Shown piece after piece: positions 34,575-44,138 of a stretch of 64,000 bases of DNA (positions are counted from its first letter, which is position 1; every line of letters starts with the position of its first letter). A model generated the notes under the pieces. That model was not told where the DNA came from. It searched no databases and was given only the letters and a program-made list of their open reading frames with translations. The stretch spans positions 62,001 to 126,000 of the forward strand of contig CALDKD010000014.1 of assembly GCA_937898885.1 (NCBI GenBank), in the 5' to 3' direction. The translations under genes and the position numbers were made by a program. This DNA is from an uncultured Bacteroidales bacterium. GTDB lineage: Bacteria; Bacteroidota; Bacteroidia; Bacteroidales; Bacteroidaceae.

Positions 34575-36635
34575 ATGAAGCAGAAACTTTTCACAAAATC
34601 GGCATTCAAGGTCGCTCTGACATGTCCCAGATCCTTGTACTATTATTACAACAGCGATGTGTATGCAAATCAGGAAAACGATGACGAATTCCTGCAGAGT
34701 CTTGCCGAGGGTGGTTTCCAGGTGGGTGAGCTGGCCAAGGTTTACTATGGCATAAGCGGACGTAATGACATAAAATCGCTTGACTATGACGAGTCGCAGC
34801 GCATCACGCAGGAACTCATGCAGGCCGATGACGTGAACATTGCCGAGGCCGCATTCCGCTATGGCGACTGCTTTGTGCGTGTTGACATTCTTGAGAAGAA
34901 GGGCGACTGCATCAATCTGATAGAGGTCAAGGCAAAGTCCTGGAATGGGAACGAGGACAGTATGGTGACCAAGAAGGATGCCATGAAGGTAAACAGCAAG
35001 TTTACAGAATATGTGTACGATGTGGCATTTCAGAAGTATGTCGTGACAGCAGCATTGAAGGAACTGTATCCGGATCGTGACTTCAAGGTCCATGCGTATC
35101 TGATGATGGCCGACAAGGCTTCGAAAGCAAGTGTTGACGGCATCAACCAGTGTTTCAAGATTACAAAGTGCAACGGAAGAGCCAGTGTTATGCGTATGCC
35201 TGAGGCGGACAGCCTTAAAAACGCAACGCACGTTCTTGCTGCGATTGATGTCAATGCCCTTTGCCAGCAGATTATCAATGGCGACACTGCCGAGCAAGAC
35301 GAACTGATGCACTCCAAGTTCGTTCCGTTCGTTAAGGATATGTCTAAAAAATATTGCGGCAATATCAAAGCCGATGCCTGTCTGACAGGCCAATGCCTGA
35401 AATGTCCGTTCCATCTGGCTGCGGGTCAGAATGACGGCTTGAAAGACGGTATGCTGGAATGCTGGTATCAGAAAGCCGGTTTCAAGCGTGAGGACTTTGA
35501 CAAGCCCTTGGTGCGTGATCTTAACGGTGGCGGCGGTTTCAGACGCGGAGTGCTGATAGCGGCAGGAAAGTATTTCCTTCAGGGCTTGACCGAAGATGAC
35601 ATCAAGCTAAAGGAGGCTGACACTTCCGGCCTGACCTACAGCTCACGCCGTTGGCTCCAGGTCGGAATGCTTACCCGCAATTCTGCAATACTCGGCAAAT
35701 TTGCTCCAAACGTGAACGGTGATACCTATCTGGATGTTGACGGTCTTCGCCAGGAGATGAATGAATGGAAGTATCCGCTTCACATGATTGATTTTGAGAC
35801 TACAGCCGTAGCCCTGCCGTTCTACTGCGGACTGCATCCGTATGAGCAGGTGGCGTTTCAGTTCTCACATCACATAATTGACCGGAAGGCTGACGGATCT
35901 TACACTATCCGTCATGCCGGACAGTTCATCAACACTGAAAAGGGACACTTCCCAAACTTTGATTTTGTGCGTGAACTGAAGACACAGCTGGGAATGGATA
36001 AGGGGACCATTTTCCGTTATGCCACTCATGAGAATACCATATTGAGGTGTATTCATGACCAGTTGGATGAGAGCAATGAACCGGACCGTAAGGAGCTTAT
36101 GGCATTCATCGACACTATAACCGAATGGGAAGATGGCAAGAACCGTGTATGCGGAGAGCGTAACATGGTGGACCTGCTTGAAGTTGTCCGTAAGTACTAT
36201 TACCATACATCAATGCGTGGCAGCAACTCCATCAAGGCTGTCCTTCCTGCAGTTCTCAATTCCAGCCGTCTGCTGCAGGATAAGTATTCAAAGCCGATCT
36301 ATGGCAGCGAGATTCACAGTGAGAATATTCCTGCCACTGATCCGGTCACATGGATTACCTTTGCATCGGACGGCAAGACAGTTGAGAATCCCTACAAGCA
36401 TCTGCCTCCGGTGGGCCATTATCTTGATATGGATTACAATGAGATTGTGGCATCGGACTCCGATGATGACATGACTGTTGCCAACGGAGGTGCCGCCTTG
36501 ACCGCATATTCAAAGTTGCAGTTCAGCGATACCGAAAAGTCCGATGCTCTTGTCAAGGCACTGCTTCGCTACTGTGAACTGGACACCATGGCCATGGTGT
36601 TCATCTGGGAGTACTTCTATGATATGACCAGATGA
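34575..36635 (+). CDS. Cas4/RecB-like nuclease fused to a DEDD exonuclease (DUF2779-like)
   Basis: A 686-aa two-enzyme protein. The N-terminal half is a PD-(D/E)XK RecB/Cas4-type nuclease: FTKSAFKVALTCPRSLYY (5-22), LIEVKAKS (about 114-121), and cysteines CLTGQCLKCPFH resembling a Cas4 Fe-S cluster. The C-terminal half is a DnaQ-like exonuclease with IDFETT (about 405-410), ATHENTIL and CELDTMAM (about 667-674). DUF2779 proteins have this order. It is probably a DNA repair or defence nuclease. ATG 34575 was chosen because homologous folds start LxKSxF. Confidence 0.8.
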   Translation: MKQKLFTKSAFKVALTCPRSLYYYYNSDVYANQENDDEFLQSLAEGGFQVGELAKVYYGISGRNDIKSLDYDESQRITQELMQADDVNIAEAAFRYGDCFVRVDILEKKGDCINLIEVKAKSWNGNEDSMVTKKDAMKVNSKFTEYVYDVAFQKYVVTAALKELYPDRDFKVHAYLMMADKASKASVDGINQCFKITKCNGRASVMRMPEADSLKNATHVLAAIDVNALCQQIINGDTAEQDELMHSKFVPFVKDMSKKYCGNIKADACLTGQCLKCPFHLAAGQNDGLKDGMLECWYQKAGFKREDFDKPLVRDLNGGGGFRRGVLIAAGKYFLQGLTEDDIKLKEADTSGLTYSSRRWLQVGMLTRNSAILGKFAPNVNGDTYLDVDGLRQEMNEWKYPLHMIDFETTAVALPFYCGLHPYEQVAFQFSHHIIDRKADGSYTIRHAGQFINTEKGHFPNFDFVRELKTQLGMDKGTIFRYATHENTILRCIHDQLDESNEPDRKELMAFIDTITEWEDGKNRVCGERNMVDLLEVVRKYYYHTSMRGSNSIKAVLPAVLNSSRLLQDKYSKPIYGSEIHSENIPATDPVTWITFASDGKTVENPYKHLPPVGHYLDMDYNEIVASDSDDDMTVANGGAALTAYSKLQFSDTEKSDALVKALLRYCELDTMAMVFIWEYFYDMTR

Positions 36636-36647
36636 ACTTTATAATAC

Positions 36648-36856
36648 ATTCCTTTCAAGATATTTGAAAACGTAACAGCTTGAAAATGAGCTGGTAAGCG
36701 CTACGCGTGCCTGATGACGGAATATCTTTCCAAAAACATTGAATGTAATCGGACTCTCTATTGCGAAATAAAGCAATATCCTTGCACTCGCAAACTGATA
36801 ATCATTGTGAGTGATGGATATAATGTGTATGTGTCGGCATAGAGATAAAGATAAAT
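36648..36856 (+). repeat. Leader repeat, copy 1
   Basis: A ~210-base element that also occurs at 38329 and 41216. It has a palindrome TTTCAA-N5-TTGAAA (36653-36669) and, 124 bases further, a -7 box TATCCTTG (36777-36784). It is closely similar to copy 2 up to CATAGAGATAAAGA. It opens a 310-base gene-free stretch before the acidic protein gene and also carries a short frame (36814-36922) whose start codon matches that of the copy-2 gene. Confidence 0.75.
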
Positions 36857-36945
36857 CTGTATACATGTCCTTCAAGACCAAGCAAGAGTCTTTGCCGCAC
36901 ATTCGCTGGTGTATAAGTTAATCGTTAACTAATTTTATATAGAAT

Positions 36946-37485
36946 ATGAACAAAAAATTAAATCCAAAACAGTTTATTGATGCTTCTGAGAAGGTGTACG
37001 ACATGGCGCTTCAGGCTACTATCGCACTTCTGAAAGAAAAAGGCGAAAAGTGTTATGTCGTATCTGAAGACTGGGAAGAGCAAGCTTTTGGGGCTGCCTC
37101 AAGTCCATATGGTGGTGGCGCTGTTTCCCTTTCAATTTTTGGCGTAGGTTTGAATGAAAGTGGAAAACTATGTGTCGCAGCCGTGATTGACGATGAAATG
37201 CACAATGAAGATGCGTTTCCACGTGATTGGACTGATGTTGAAAAAATATACACATGGTATTATCCGGACATATACCGTTTTGTAGCAGATAATATAGATA
37301 AGTCCGTTACTAAGAAAGAGGCGGACATCATAGTCAAAAACCAATTCCGTGATGACGAAGATGACGATGAAGGTGATTGTTATGATGACGACGATGATGA
37401 TAAAGGTACTTATAAGGTAAGAGTTGACGAAAACGGTGCCTTTGTGTTTGAAGATGACGAAGATGATGTCGATGACGAAAGCTAA
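36946..37485 (+). CDS. Acidic protein, function unknown; ends in frame with a FISUMP segment
   Basis: A 179-aa protein with a normal N-terminal domain (about 1-125) and a highly acidic tail (about 130-179). I do not recognise the family. The TAA at 37483-37485 is followed in the same frame by KCTNCEQEIPEE and the FISUMP region, so the two may once have been one protein. Confidence 0.55.
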   Translation: MNKKLNPKQFIDASEKVYDMALQATIALLKEKGEKCYVVSEDWEEQAFGAASSPYGGGAVSLSIFGVGLNESGKLCVAAVIDDEMHNEDAFPRDWTDVEKIYTWYYPDIYRFVADNIDKSVTKKEADIIVKNQFRDDEDDDEGDCYDDDDDDKGTYKVRVDENGAFVFEDDEDDVDDES

Positions 37486-38164
37486 GGGAAATGCACCAAC
37501 TGCGAACAGGAAATTCCTGAAGAAGATATCAAAAGCCTCGCGACCGGTAAGGAATTGAAGAACGCCGACATCAATAACGTACACGAGTTCGTTGATTTGG
37601 GCCTTAGCGTAAAATGGGCAACCTGTAATGTTGGAGCTACCAAACCCGAAGAGTACGGTGATTACTTTGCTTGGGGTGAGACCGCTCCGAAGAGTGAATA
37701 CACAATGAAAAACTTGAAATACTGCAAAACCCAAAATAGTGATGACATTGAAAGTATCTCCAAATATGTCACTGACAGAAAATGCGGTACTGTTGATGGT
37801 AAGACGACCCTTGATCCGGACGATGATGCTGCACACATGAACTGGGGGACAAATGGCGCACACCGACAATAGATGAATGGAGTGAACTCTTTAACAATTG
37901 CACATGGAAGTGGACTAAGAAGAAAGGCGTACGGGGTTATAAAGTAACGAGCAAGTTGAACGGCAATGACATCTTTTTTCCCGCAGCGGGGGACCGCGCC
38001 GGCACGAACCTCGAAGACGTTGGCTCCTACGGCGCCTACTGGTCCAGTTCGCTCGACGCTAGCGATCCGTACGACCCGTGCTGCCTGGAATTCGGTTCGA
38101 TAGGTTACCGCGCGAGCTACGGCAGCCGCCACTACGGCATATCTGTCCGGCCCGTCTGCCCGTA
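37486..38164 (+). pseudogene. FISUMP-type protein, frameshifted, with DGR-like variable end
   Basis: The stretch starts in frame after a TAA with a zinc-like CTNC segment and VDLGLSVKWATCNVGATKPE, the FISUMP domain opening. The frame breaks at a G5 run (37844-37848): one further G would give the expected NWGDKWRTPTIDEW. The other frame continues to YWSSSLDAS, FGSIGY and ISVRPVCP. This is a C-type-lectin-like fold often diversified by DGRs. Over half of the last 47 codons end in C, and adenine is scarce, as after A-to-N mutagenesis of AAC template codons. Confidence 0.6.
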
Positions 38165-38239
38165 AGATTTGTCCTCCCATAGGGGCAAGACTTTCTACGA
38201 CATGCAAGCATTCGGTGCGAGCCGCGTGTGTGCAAAGGT

Positions 38240-38256
38240 GAGCGACAGGGTCGCTC
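38240..38256. promoter_or_regulatory. GC-rich 7-bp hairpin downstream of the variable region
   Basis: GAGCGAC-AGG-GTCGCTC lies about 75 bases after the TAA of the variable region. DGR target sites are followed by such a short GC-rich hairpin that marks the site for mutagenic homing. The DGR role is inferred. The rest of 38165-38328 holds no gene. Confidence 0.5.
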
Positions 38257-38328
38257 GGGCACCACAGGCGGCGCGCACCGTTTTGGCGTTGTTCGCCTAT
38301 GTCAGACTGATATAATCTATTATCTGCA

Positions 38329-38535
38329 ATTCCTTTCAACATGTTTGAAAGCGTAACAACTTGAAAATAAGCTGGGGAAACACTGTTTGTGCCGGATAAC
38401 GGAATATCTTTCGAAAAACATTGAATGTAATCGGGCTCTCTAAGGCGGAATAAAGCAATATCCTTGCACTCGCAAACTGATAATCATTGTGAGTGATGGA
38501 TAATAATAATGTATGTGTCGGCATAGAGATAAAGA
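38329..38535 (+). repeat. Leader repeat, copy 2
   Basis: Second copy: palindrome TTTCAA-N5-TTGAAA at 38334-38350 and -7 box TATCCTTG at 38459-38466, 125 bases apart. It runs about 40 bases into the gene at 38496, with only scattered differences from copy 1. Confidence 0.75.
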
Positions 38536-39167
38536 GTGTTGGAAAGCCTGTTGAAGTCAGTTCTAAGTATTGTTACTACACGGCATACGTTGCGGACGTG
38601 ACCGTTGTGTTCGAAGACAGGGAGTATGTGATATCGTATGCTTTCGGCCATAGCACTATAGGGTTCTATGATGATGTCACGTGGTATGACCTGAAACGTG
38701 ACAAAGAACTTTACTATTATGGCGATGACAGTACAGAGGACGATGCCATGACAGCCAGTCAGTTCAGACAGGCCTGTGAAATGTATGAAGAGAGCTGGAT
38801 GGATTATGAAATTGAGAGCCTCCAAGAACAGCTTGATGACTCAGGGATAAATACGCTTGAAGACCTGTATGCCGTTTTTGACAAATCGATAGATGACAAT
38901 AGAATAGCCAACTGGTATAAGTCCGACCGTTGCTTTGAGGCCGTTGATCCTACTCTGGACCAGGATATCGAGGTGTCCGGCGACTGGTATAATCCAGTGT
39001 CTGTGACCGATGACACCATTTCCTTCAACGTATGGGTCAGACACGCCGGCGAATATGACTTCAATGTTGAAAAGAAGCATGTGGTCATGACTTTCAACCG
39101 TGCCGACATTGATGCCAATTTCAGCTTCGAGGACGAATGCTATACAAAGTTCATCAGAGAGTACTGA
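38496..39167 (+). CDS. Acidic protein of a leader cassette, function unknown
   Basis: A 223-aa acidic, aromatic-rich protein with several YY and DD pairs and no motif that I recognise. It starts 30 bases after the -7 box of leader copy 2, so that leader is its promoter. A GTG directly before the ATG could also be used. Downstream the next gene has different base composition. Confidence 0.65.
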   Translation: MDNNNVCVGIEIKSVGKPVEVSSKYCYYTAYVADVTVVFEDREYVISYAFGHSTIGFYDDVTWYDLKRDKELYYYGDDSTEDDAMTASQFRQACEMYEESWMDYEIESLQEQLDDSGINTLEDLYAVFDKSIDDNRIANWYKSDRCFEAVDPTLDQDIEVSGDWYNPVSVTDDTISFNVWVRHAGEYDFNVEKKHVVMTFNRADIDANFSFEDECYTKFIREY

Positions 39168-39341
39168 TGTGTAGTCCAAGAACCGCCATACGCCCTGTCC
39201 GTCAAGATTGAATCTTCTTATGTTACTTTTCCAAATAAAAAGCAAGAATTGAAACGGTTAACACAGAAAAATACTATTTTTGTTGCGGAAGAAACCGAAG
39301 CACCCTAAAGGTTGTAGGCAAAACTCAATACTTCAGTAATT

Positions 39342-40040
39342 ATGGCAATGTTTGATGAAATAAACACAGTAGAACACGAAGATAACATTTCTTCAGAGGC
39401 GTTGTTTGGGTCACCAGATTCACTATGGTTGAATGAACTTTTTAGTGACAAAGTTAAGTCGCTAGAAATTGGTAATGTGATTAAAGGTAACGACTCGGCA
39501 AATATCAATACAGGGATGAAAACACCGTTTCTTGTAAACGCAATGTACGAGATGTGGGGTAAGGTACCAGGAAATTGGGCTAGTATTAATTCTGTCATCG
39601 ACATTCATAATAAGCAATGTCACGCTTTTGTATATGAAAGCGTAGAGCAAGCAAAAGATGAAATAATAGATATTGAGTCTTTCAATTGCAACTTCAAATC
39701 AAAAGAATCGTTTATTGCAAAAACAATCGCAAATAACGCAAATACATCTTTTTCAGATGAAGAGCTGAAATACCTTAGCCAATGTGTGTTATATTTCTTT
39801 GTATATATCTCACACAATGATGTGGCTTATGGTAATACAAATACATGTTATAACCCTAATTTGCGTGCCGACACGCTTATGTTTCTCGGTGGTTACAAAT
39901 TGAATTATGAAACAAGCGTTAATGGAAAACTTGAATTCAAAAGAACTGAGGAAAAGTTGATTTTAAAGTGCGAATTCCAAGAAATAAATCTGTATAGTCT
40001 ATATAATACCTGTCCTTCAAAACCAAGTGAGAATCATTGA
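39342..40040 (+). CDS. AT-rich hypothetical protein (232 aa)
   Basis: An unrecognised 232-aa protein in a clearly AT-richer segment than its neighbours. TATTTTTG about 65 bases upstream may be its promoter -7 box. Its last bases (CTGTCCTTCAA...ACCAAG, about 40010) resemble a stretch at 36866-36885, suggesting reshuffling among cassettes. Confidence 0.5.
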   Translation: MAMFDEINTVEHEDNISSEALFGSPDSLWLNELFSDKVKSLEIGNVIKGNDSANINTGMKTPFLVNAMYEMWGKVPGNWASINSVIDIHNKQCHAFVYESVEQAKDEIIDIESFNCNFKSKESFIAKTIANNANTSFSDEELKYLSQCVLYFFVYISHNDVAYGNTNTCYNPNLRADTLMFLGGYKLNYETSVNGKLEFKRTEEKLILKCEFQEINLYSLYNTCPSKPSENH

Positions 40041-40233
40041 TTCGGATTCGTGAGTTAATAAGAAAAGTATTGATTATAATTAATTCGTATGATTTGCCAA
40101 GTTACTTCTTCTTGCAAATAATGAATTGTTCGAACATGATGGCAGACAATACACATAGTACTCACGGGAATGAAATGGATGGCTTTCTCAATTTTGTAAT
40201 CAATTATTTTGGTATTAAAAATACTTATAGGTT

Positions 40234-41115
40234 ATGAATTTTCAACATTTGATCAATTATTATTTAAATGTTCAAAAGAATTTCCGTTCGGCAAAGGCGT
40301 ATTCGGGTTACGTTTCCAGGTTTCAAACAGTCATCCAAAAACATTGTCAAAGGGACATTGCAAAAGAACTTACTAATATAATTCAAAATGGAAGTGGTAG
40401 TGTAATCGGGTATGATCCAGTAGCTGATGCTTTGTCGTTTTTTGATAAGATGGTCGCGAATCCTTGTTTTCCATATAGAAAACCAAAAACGATTAATAAC
40501 TGGCGGACCGGATACGCTCACTTTGTTAAAACAATAATTGGCAAATATTATGCAAATACATGGCTTTCAGTAATCATAAATGACAAAATACTTTGCGATA
40601 TGATTGCTAAGTCTGCAATATTTGCGGATCCTCAAGTCGTAAAAGATGTAATATCTGGAGCACTTGGTACTAAGAACAACAAAGGCATAGGAAATTTGGA
40701 CGCATGTTGGGATCATTATGCAAAATGTCGGGATAATAATGTAAAAAAAGGTCAGCAGACAAAAGATCGCAATGGCTTAGTTTGTATTGCGGACGATAAT
40801 ACAGAAGCTAATAAGGCCATAAAAAACGCTGTTTTAGCATCTCCTTCAATGAATGGAATAAAACCTGCAGGAGGATATAGACTATTCAAGGATTATGAGG
40901 CCTGTCATATATGGGGACTCGTTGATGATTGTCATTATTATACGAGTATAGCAAATTTAGTACTCATACCACGTGCAATATCTGGATTGTCTGATCATTG
41001 TCAAGCGGTAAAGGAAATGTTGCAATATGAAGCATATAAAAGGTTTAAAATATTACCTAAGGGACAAACAGTACCAAAACGTCCACAATTCTATAATCAT
41101 CTAGAATGGAGGTGA
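40234..41115 (+). CDS. AT-rich protein with possible HNH-like nuclease end
   Basis: A 293-aa protein. The C-terminal third has DYEACHIWG followed by YTSIANLVLIPRAISGLSDH (about 223-262), the spacing of His and Asn residues seen in HNH-type endonucleases. The N-terminal part is helical. Low GC suggests recent acquisition. The nuclease call is tentative. Confidence 0.4.
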   Translation: MNFQHLINYYLNVQKNFRSAKAYSGYVSRFQTVIQKHCQRDIAKELTNIIQNGSGSVIGYDPVADALSFFDKMVANPCFPYRKPKTINNWRTGYAHFVKTIIGKYYANTWLSVIINDKILCDMIAKSAIFADPQVVKDVISGALGTKNNKGIGNLDACWDHYAKCRDNNVKKGQQTKDRNGLVCIADDNTEANKAIKNAVLASPSMNGIKPAGGYRLFKDYEACHIWGLVDDCHYYTSIANLVLIPRAISGLSDHCQAVKEMLQYEAYKRFKILPKGQTVPKRPQFYNHLEWR

Positions 41116-41215
41116 TAGAAAGAAGGGTATTCTTCCTTTGCAATTAGAGTGCTTCAAGATGCGTTACGCGAGATTGTTGATGCATCCGGCGATTTACAAA
41201 ACTGATGGAGACCAA

Positions 41216-41402
41216 ATTCCCTTTCAAATTGTTTGAAAACATAACCAGTTGATAATGAGCAACTATAGCGCGTATATGAGCGGAATGAGTGCAATCTTTC
41301 AATATCATTGAATGACATCGGTACATATAGGAACAGTATTGGTTGTATACTTGCAGTCGTAAACTGAATGTGAATTGTACAACTTAATTATTGGATAATA
41401 TG
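41216..41402 (+). repeat. Leader repeat, copy 3
   Basis: Most diverged copy: palindrome TTTCAA-N5-TTGAAA at 41222-41238 and -7 box TATACTTG at 41346-41353, again 124 bases apart. It ends at the first gene of the large operon, so it is probably the operon's promoter. Confidence 0.7.
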
Positions 41403-41768
41403 GAGAAAAAGGAAATCAATATCGGTGTAACTGTCAATGGTAATCTGGAAGGTGCAAGGATCAGCTTGCCGGCCCAGGATGTGGATGCGCTCATGGCGCT
41501 GTACAATCAGGCAAAGGCAACAGTTCTGCAGGGAGTGGACGAAGAGCAGGAAGTCGTTTTTGACCCATGGCTGAAGAGTCAGAATCCGGCCCTCTACGAG
41601 AAGGCAATGAAGGCATTCTGCCAGAAGTATGACGAATGGTTGAACAGTGAGCCGTTTTTTGGCGATGATTGGGATATGATGGGCAAGTATGTGTCTCTTG
41701 AAAGGGATATTGATGGAGCCTATTTGGATGACAGCAATGAAATACTGGTTGAAAGTTTCTCTCTTTAA
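41400..41768 (+). CDS. First gene of the TerY-P operon, function unknown (122 aa)
   Basis: A 122-aa acidic protein with an N-terminal strand (KKEINIGVTVNGNLEGARIS) and a helix with many acidic residues. No family recognised. It starts right at the end of leader copy 3; a TTG three codons upstream is an alternative. Confidence 0.55.
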   Translation: MEKKEINIGVTVNGNLEGARISLPAQDVDALMALYNQAKATVLQGVDEEQEVVFDPWLKSQNPALYEKAMKAFCQKYDEWLNSEPFFGDDWDMMGKYVSLERDIDGAYLDDSNEILVESFSL

Positions 41769-42243
41769 TGTTATACTCACCGCCTTGCTGTGTACATGTA
41801 CTTCCAGGCAAGGTGGCGGGGCTGTTGATCCTCAAGCGGGAAATGACTTTGAAAAGGTATGGGTCATGTCCGATGACAGTCTGGTCTCTGTCTGTTGGTG
41901 GGATACGGGACAGGGAGGAACTGCGCCCGATATAGAAGCGGTATGCCGGTTTACGACAGAAAAGGGTGAGCTGAAGGAAGAGACCAGACCTTTGCTGTCC
42001 ATTGTCCATCCGCAGTATGACTGGTCTCACCATGAGGTGTTGAGGATTGCTGATTTTGACACGGAGTATGGCATTAGGGTTTACTTTTTCTTCATGCGCG
42101 CAAAAGAAGGCAGCAATGAATTCTCTCATGACGTCATAGCTCTGACCGTTGAAGGTGATTCATTGAGACCTGTAAATATAATGAAGGTTGAAGACAAACG
42201 TCTGTCTCACATAAGTCTTGACGGTCTCATGCTGGCTTTGTGA
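41737..42243 (+). CDS. Putative lipoprotein (168 aa)
   Basis: The ATG at 41737 gives a typical signal peptide (KYWLKVSLFNVILTALLCTC) with a lipobox-like cysteine near residue 18. The rest looks soluble and strand-rich. It overlaps the previous gene by 32 bases. It may be an envelope partner of the operon. Confidence 0.5.
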   Translation: MKYWLKVSLFNVILTALLCTCTSRQGGGAVDPQAGNDFEKVWVMSDDSLVSVCWWDTGQGGTAPDIEAVCRFTTEKGELKEETRPLLSIVHPQYDWSHHEVLRIADFDTEYGIRVYFFFMRAKEGSNEFSHDVIALTVEGDSLRPVNIMKVEDKRLSHISLDGLMLAL

Positions 42244-42268
42244 TTGTATATTTTAATAATTCGATATT

Positions 42269-43969
42269 ATGCCAAAAATAGTAGAATTCCGTGATAATGT
42301 ACGTAACATACTGAGTGACTATATTGGAACAAATGGATTAAGCGTGTCCAATTTTGCCAATAAATATATCAAAAGGTATGCTGAAATGTTCGGCAAGCAG
42401 GAGGCTCCCAGCGTATCCACGGCTAGGAAACTGATTGAGTGGAAGGATACGTACAATTATGGTGAGAAAGAGATGCGTGTGCTGGAGAATCTCACCGGAA
42501 TTGATTTCTATCAATTGTGGTTGGAGAACGAGGAGCGTATTCTGCTTCAAAAGAAGGAGGAGTATGGTATGGCCAATGAGATGTCACTGCCTTCTGCGTC
42601 TTTGGATTCTGAGGTGACCGTCGGACAGAAACTTGATAAATATTCCAAAATGTCCGACAGATTATATTGTGACGATATTAAAAAAGTCATACGGCTTTTC
42701 ACACAAGTGGAGACCAAGCTGCCTTTGATTGTCTTGTGCGATACGGCCGGCTTGGCGGAATACCTTATTGAAGATAGCGTTGAGACACCGTTTTCCGTTC
42801 CATTTGACAGACTTGCCCAGGAAGGTCTTGATGTGCCCAACAATATTGTCTATACCAGCATACGCGTGTCTCCTATGTCGGCCGATGCTGGCAGTGTGGT
42901 AAACACCGCCATACGTGTCATTCTTGACTCTGCCGAATTGGGACGCACCAAACATGTCATCGTGGTCATTGAGACAATGGACAGTGATGCTGATAAACTT
43001 GCCGCAAAACAGTGGGTCGGGACTGCACTTACACTGGAGTTTCATTGGTCAAGGATGCTGATGCGGGGCTGGATGAATATCGAAAAAAGAAAAGACTCTC
43101 TGCATCCGTTGTTTGAAAAGTTCGTTGAAGAGTCATTTCCCGATGAGATAAAGAAACCAAACATTGAGGCGAAGTATTACTCATACAGGCCATCGTTCGA
43201 TGAACTTTACGTGTTGAACCGCGTTATGAACAATCACCGTGCCGAGAATACAGGTGTACTGATTGGTTCTCTTATACGCGATAACTGTTATGCATACGGT
43301 ATTGTGGAGTTTCTTATCAGGCAACAGAATCCGAAAGCCAAGGATGCAGAAGTGAAAGCCATACAGAAGGCTTTTGAGGAGAGTATACTTGTAGAGAAAC
43401 CGAAACTGCCAGCGAAAACTGTTGCCAGATTGAAGAAATGCCTTGAGAAAGCCGCACTATGGGAACCGCTGTTCAAGGAAGAAATCAGGTGTTGGATGGC
43501 GCAGGGTGGTTCACCTGCCATACCGGACTACGGCACTTCCGAAAAATGGATGTCATTTCTGGAAGACCAGCATGACAGGCAGCGTTCAATCCTGACCGAT
43601 GGCAATCCTTTGCATAAAGCGTTACGTTATCTTATGAATAATGGTTTCCCTGAATTGTGGTTCAGTGATGAATGTGACCAGACATCTCTTCTTACAGCCA
43701 TCAATGCCTTTGACGAATGGAAGGCGCGTATGGGAAAGATTGTCGCACAGGATAAGGAACATGAGGAAGAAAACCTGAAACATATGCATGAAGTGGAGAC
43801 GCTGCAGTTTGCCAACATACTGCTTAACGGCAAGGTGCCGTCACTTGACTATGACGGATGGATGAAAATGTTTGACCGTTGGTTCCATCATAATATGGTT
43901 GGTCTCAACTTCGATCTGGCCATTGAAAACCATGATCTGCGCAGACGATTAGTCCGAAAGAAGAAATAG
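42269..43969 (+). CDS. Unrecognised 566-aa protein of the TerY-P operon
   Basis: It opens with a helical domain that may bind DNA (ARKLIEWKDTYNYGEKEMRV, about 50-69) followed by a large unassigned region. In the centre VIVVIETMDSD resembles a Walker B-like strand, but no P-loop is visible. It is followed by a 169-base gap that contains an AT-rich stretch and may hold a promoter. Confidence 0.55.
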   Translation: MPKIVEFRDNVRNILSDYIGTNGLSVSNFANKYIKRYAEMFGKQEAPSVSTARKLIEWKDTYNYGEKEMRVLENLTGIDFYQLWLENEERILLQKKEEYGMANEMSLPSASLDSEVTVGQKLDKYSKMSDRLYCDDIKKVIRLFTQVETKLPLIVLCDTAGLAEYLIEDSVETPFSVPFDRLAQEGLDVPNNIVYTSIRVSPMSADAGSVVNTAIRVILDSAELGRTKHVIVVIETMDSDADKLAAKQWVGTALTLEFHWSRMLMRGWMNIEKRKDSLHPLFEKFVEESFPDEIKKPNIEAKYYSYRPSFDELYVLNRVMNNHRAENTGVLIGSLIRDNCYAYGIVEFLIRQQNPKAKDAEVKAIQKAFEESILVEKPKLPAKTVARLKKCLEKAALWEPLFKEEIRCWMAQGGSPAIPDYGTSEKWMSFLEDQHDRQRSILTDGNPLHKALRYLMNNGFPELWFSDECDQTSLLTAINAFDEWKARMGKIVAQDKEHEEENLKHMHEVETLQFANILLNGKVPSLDYDGWMKMFDRWFHHNMVGLNFDLAIENHDLRRRLVRKKK

Positions 43970-44138
43970 TTTTCAATGTAAATATACGGGCAACCGGCTG
44001 AAGATGGGTGATTTATCTTTGGCCGGTTTCTTTTTTTGCTTTTTGCTTTCAATAAGCTTGAATGTTTTTGCCCGGTTTACCTCTTTCATTTCAATCACCT
44101 TTGCAAGCGAAAACAAACAAAAACAAAAAAAAAGGATT

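Noticed and set aside
40037..40237. 66-aa frame after the 39342 gene
   Set aside because: Poor start codon, no motif, and AT-rich spacer-like composition.
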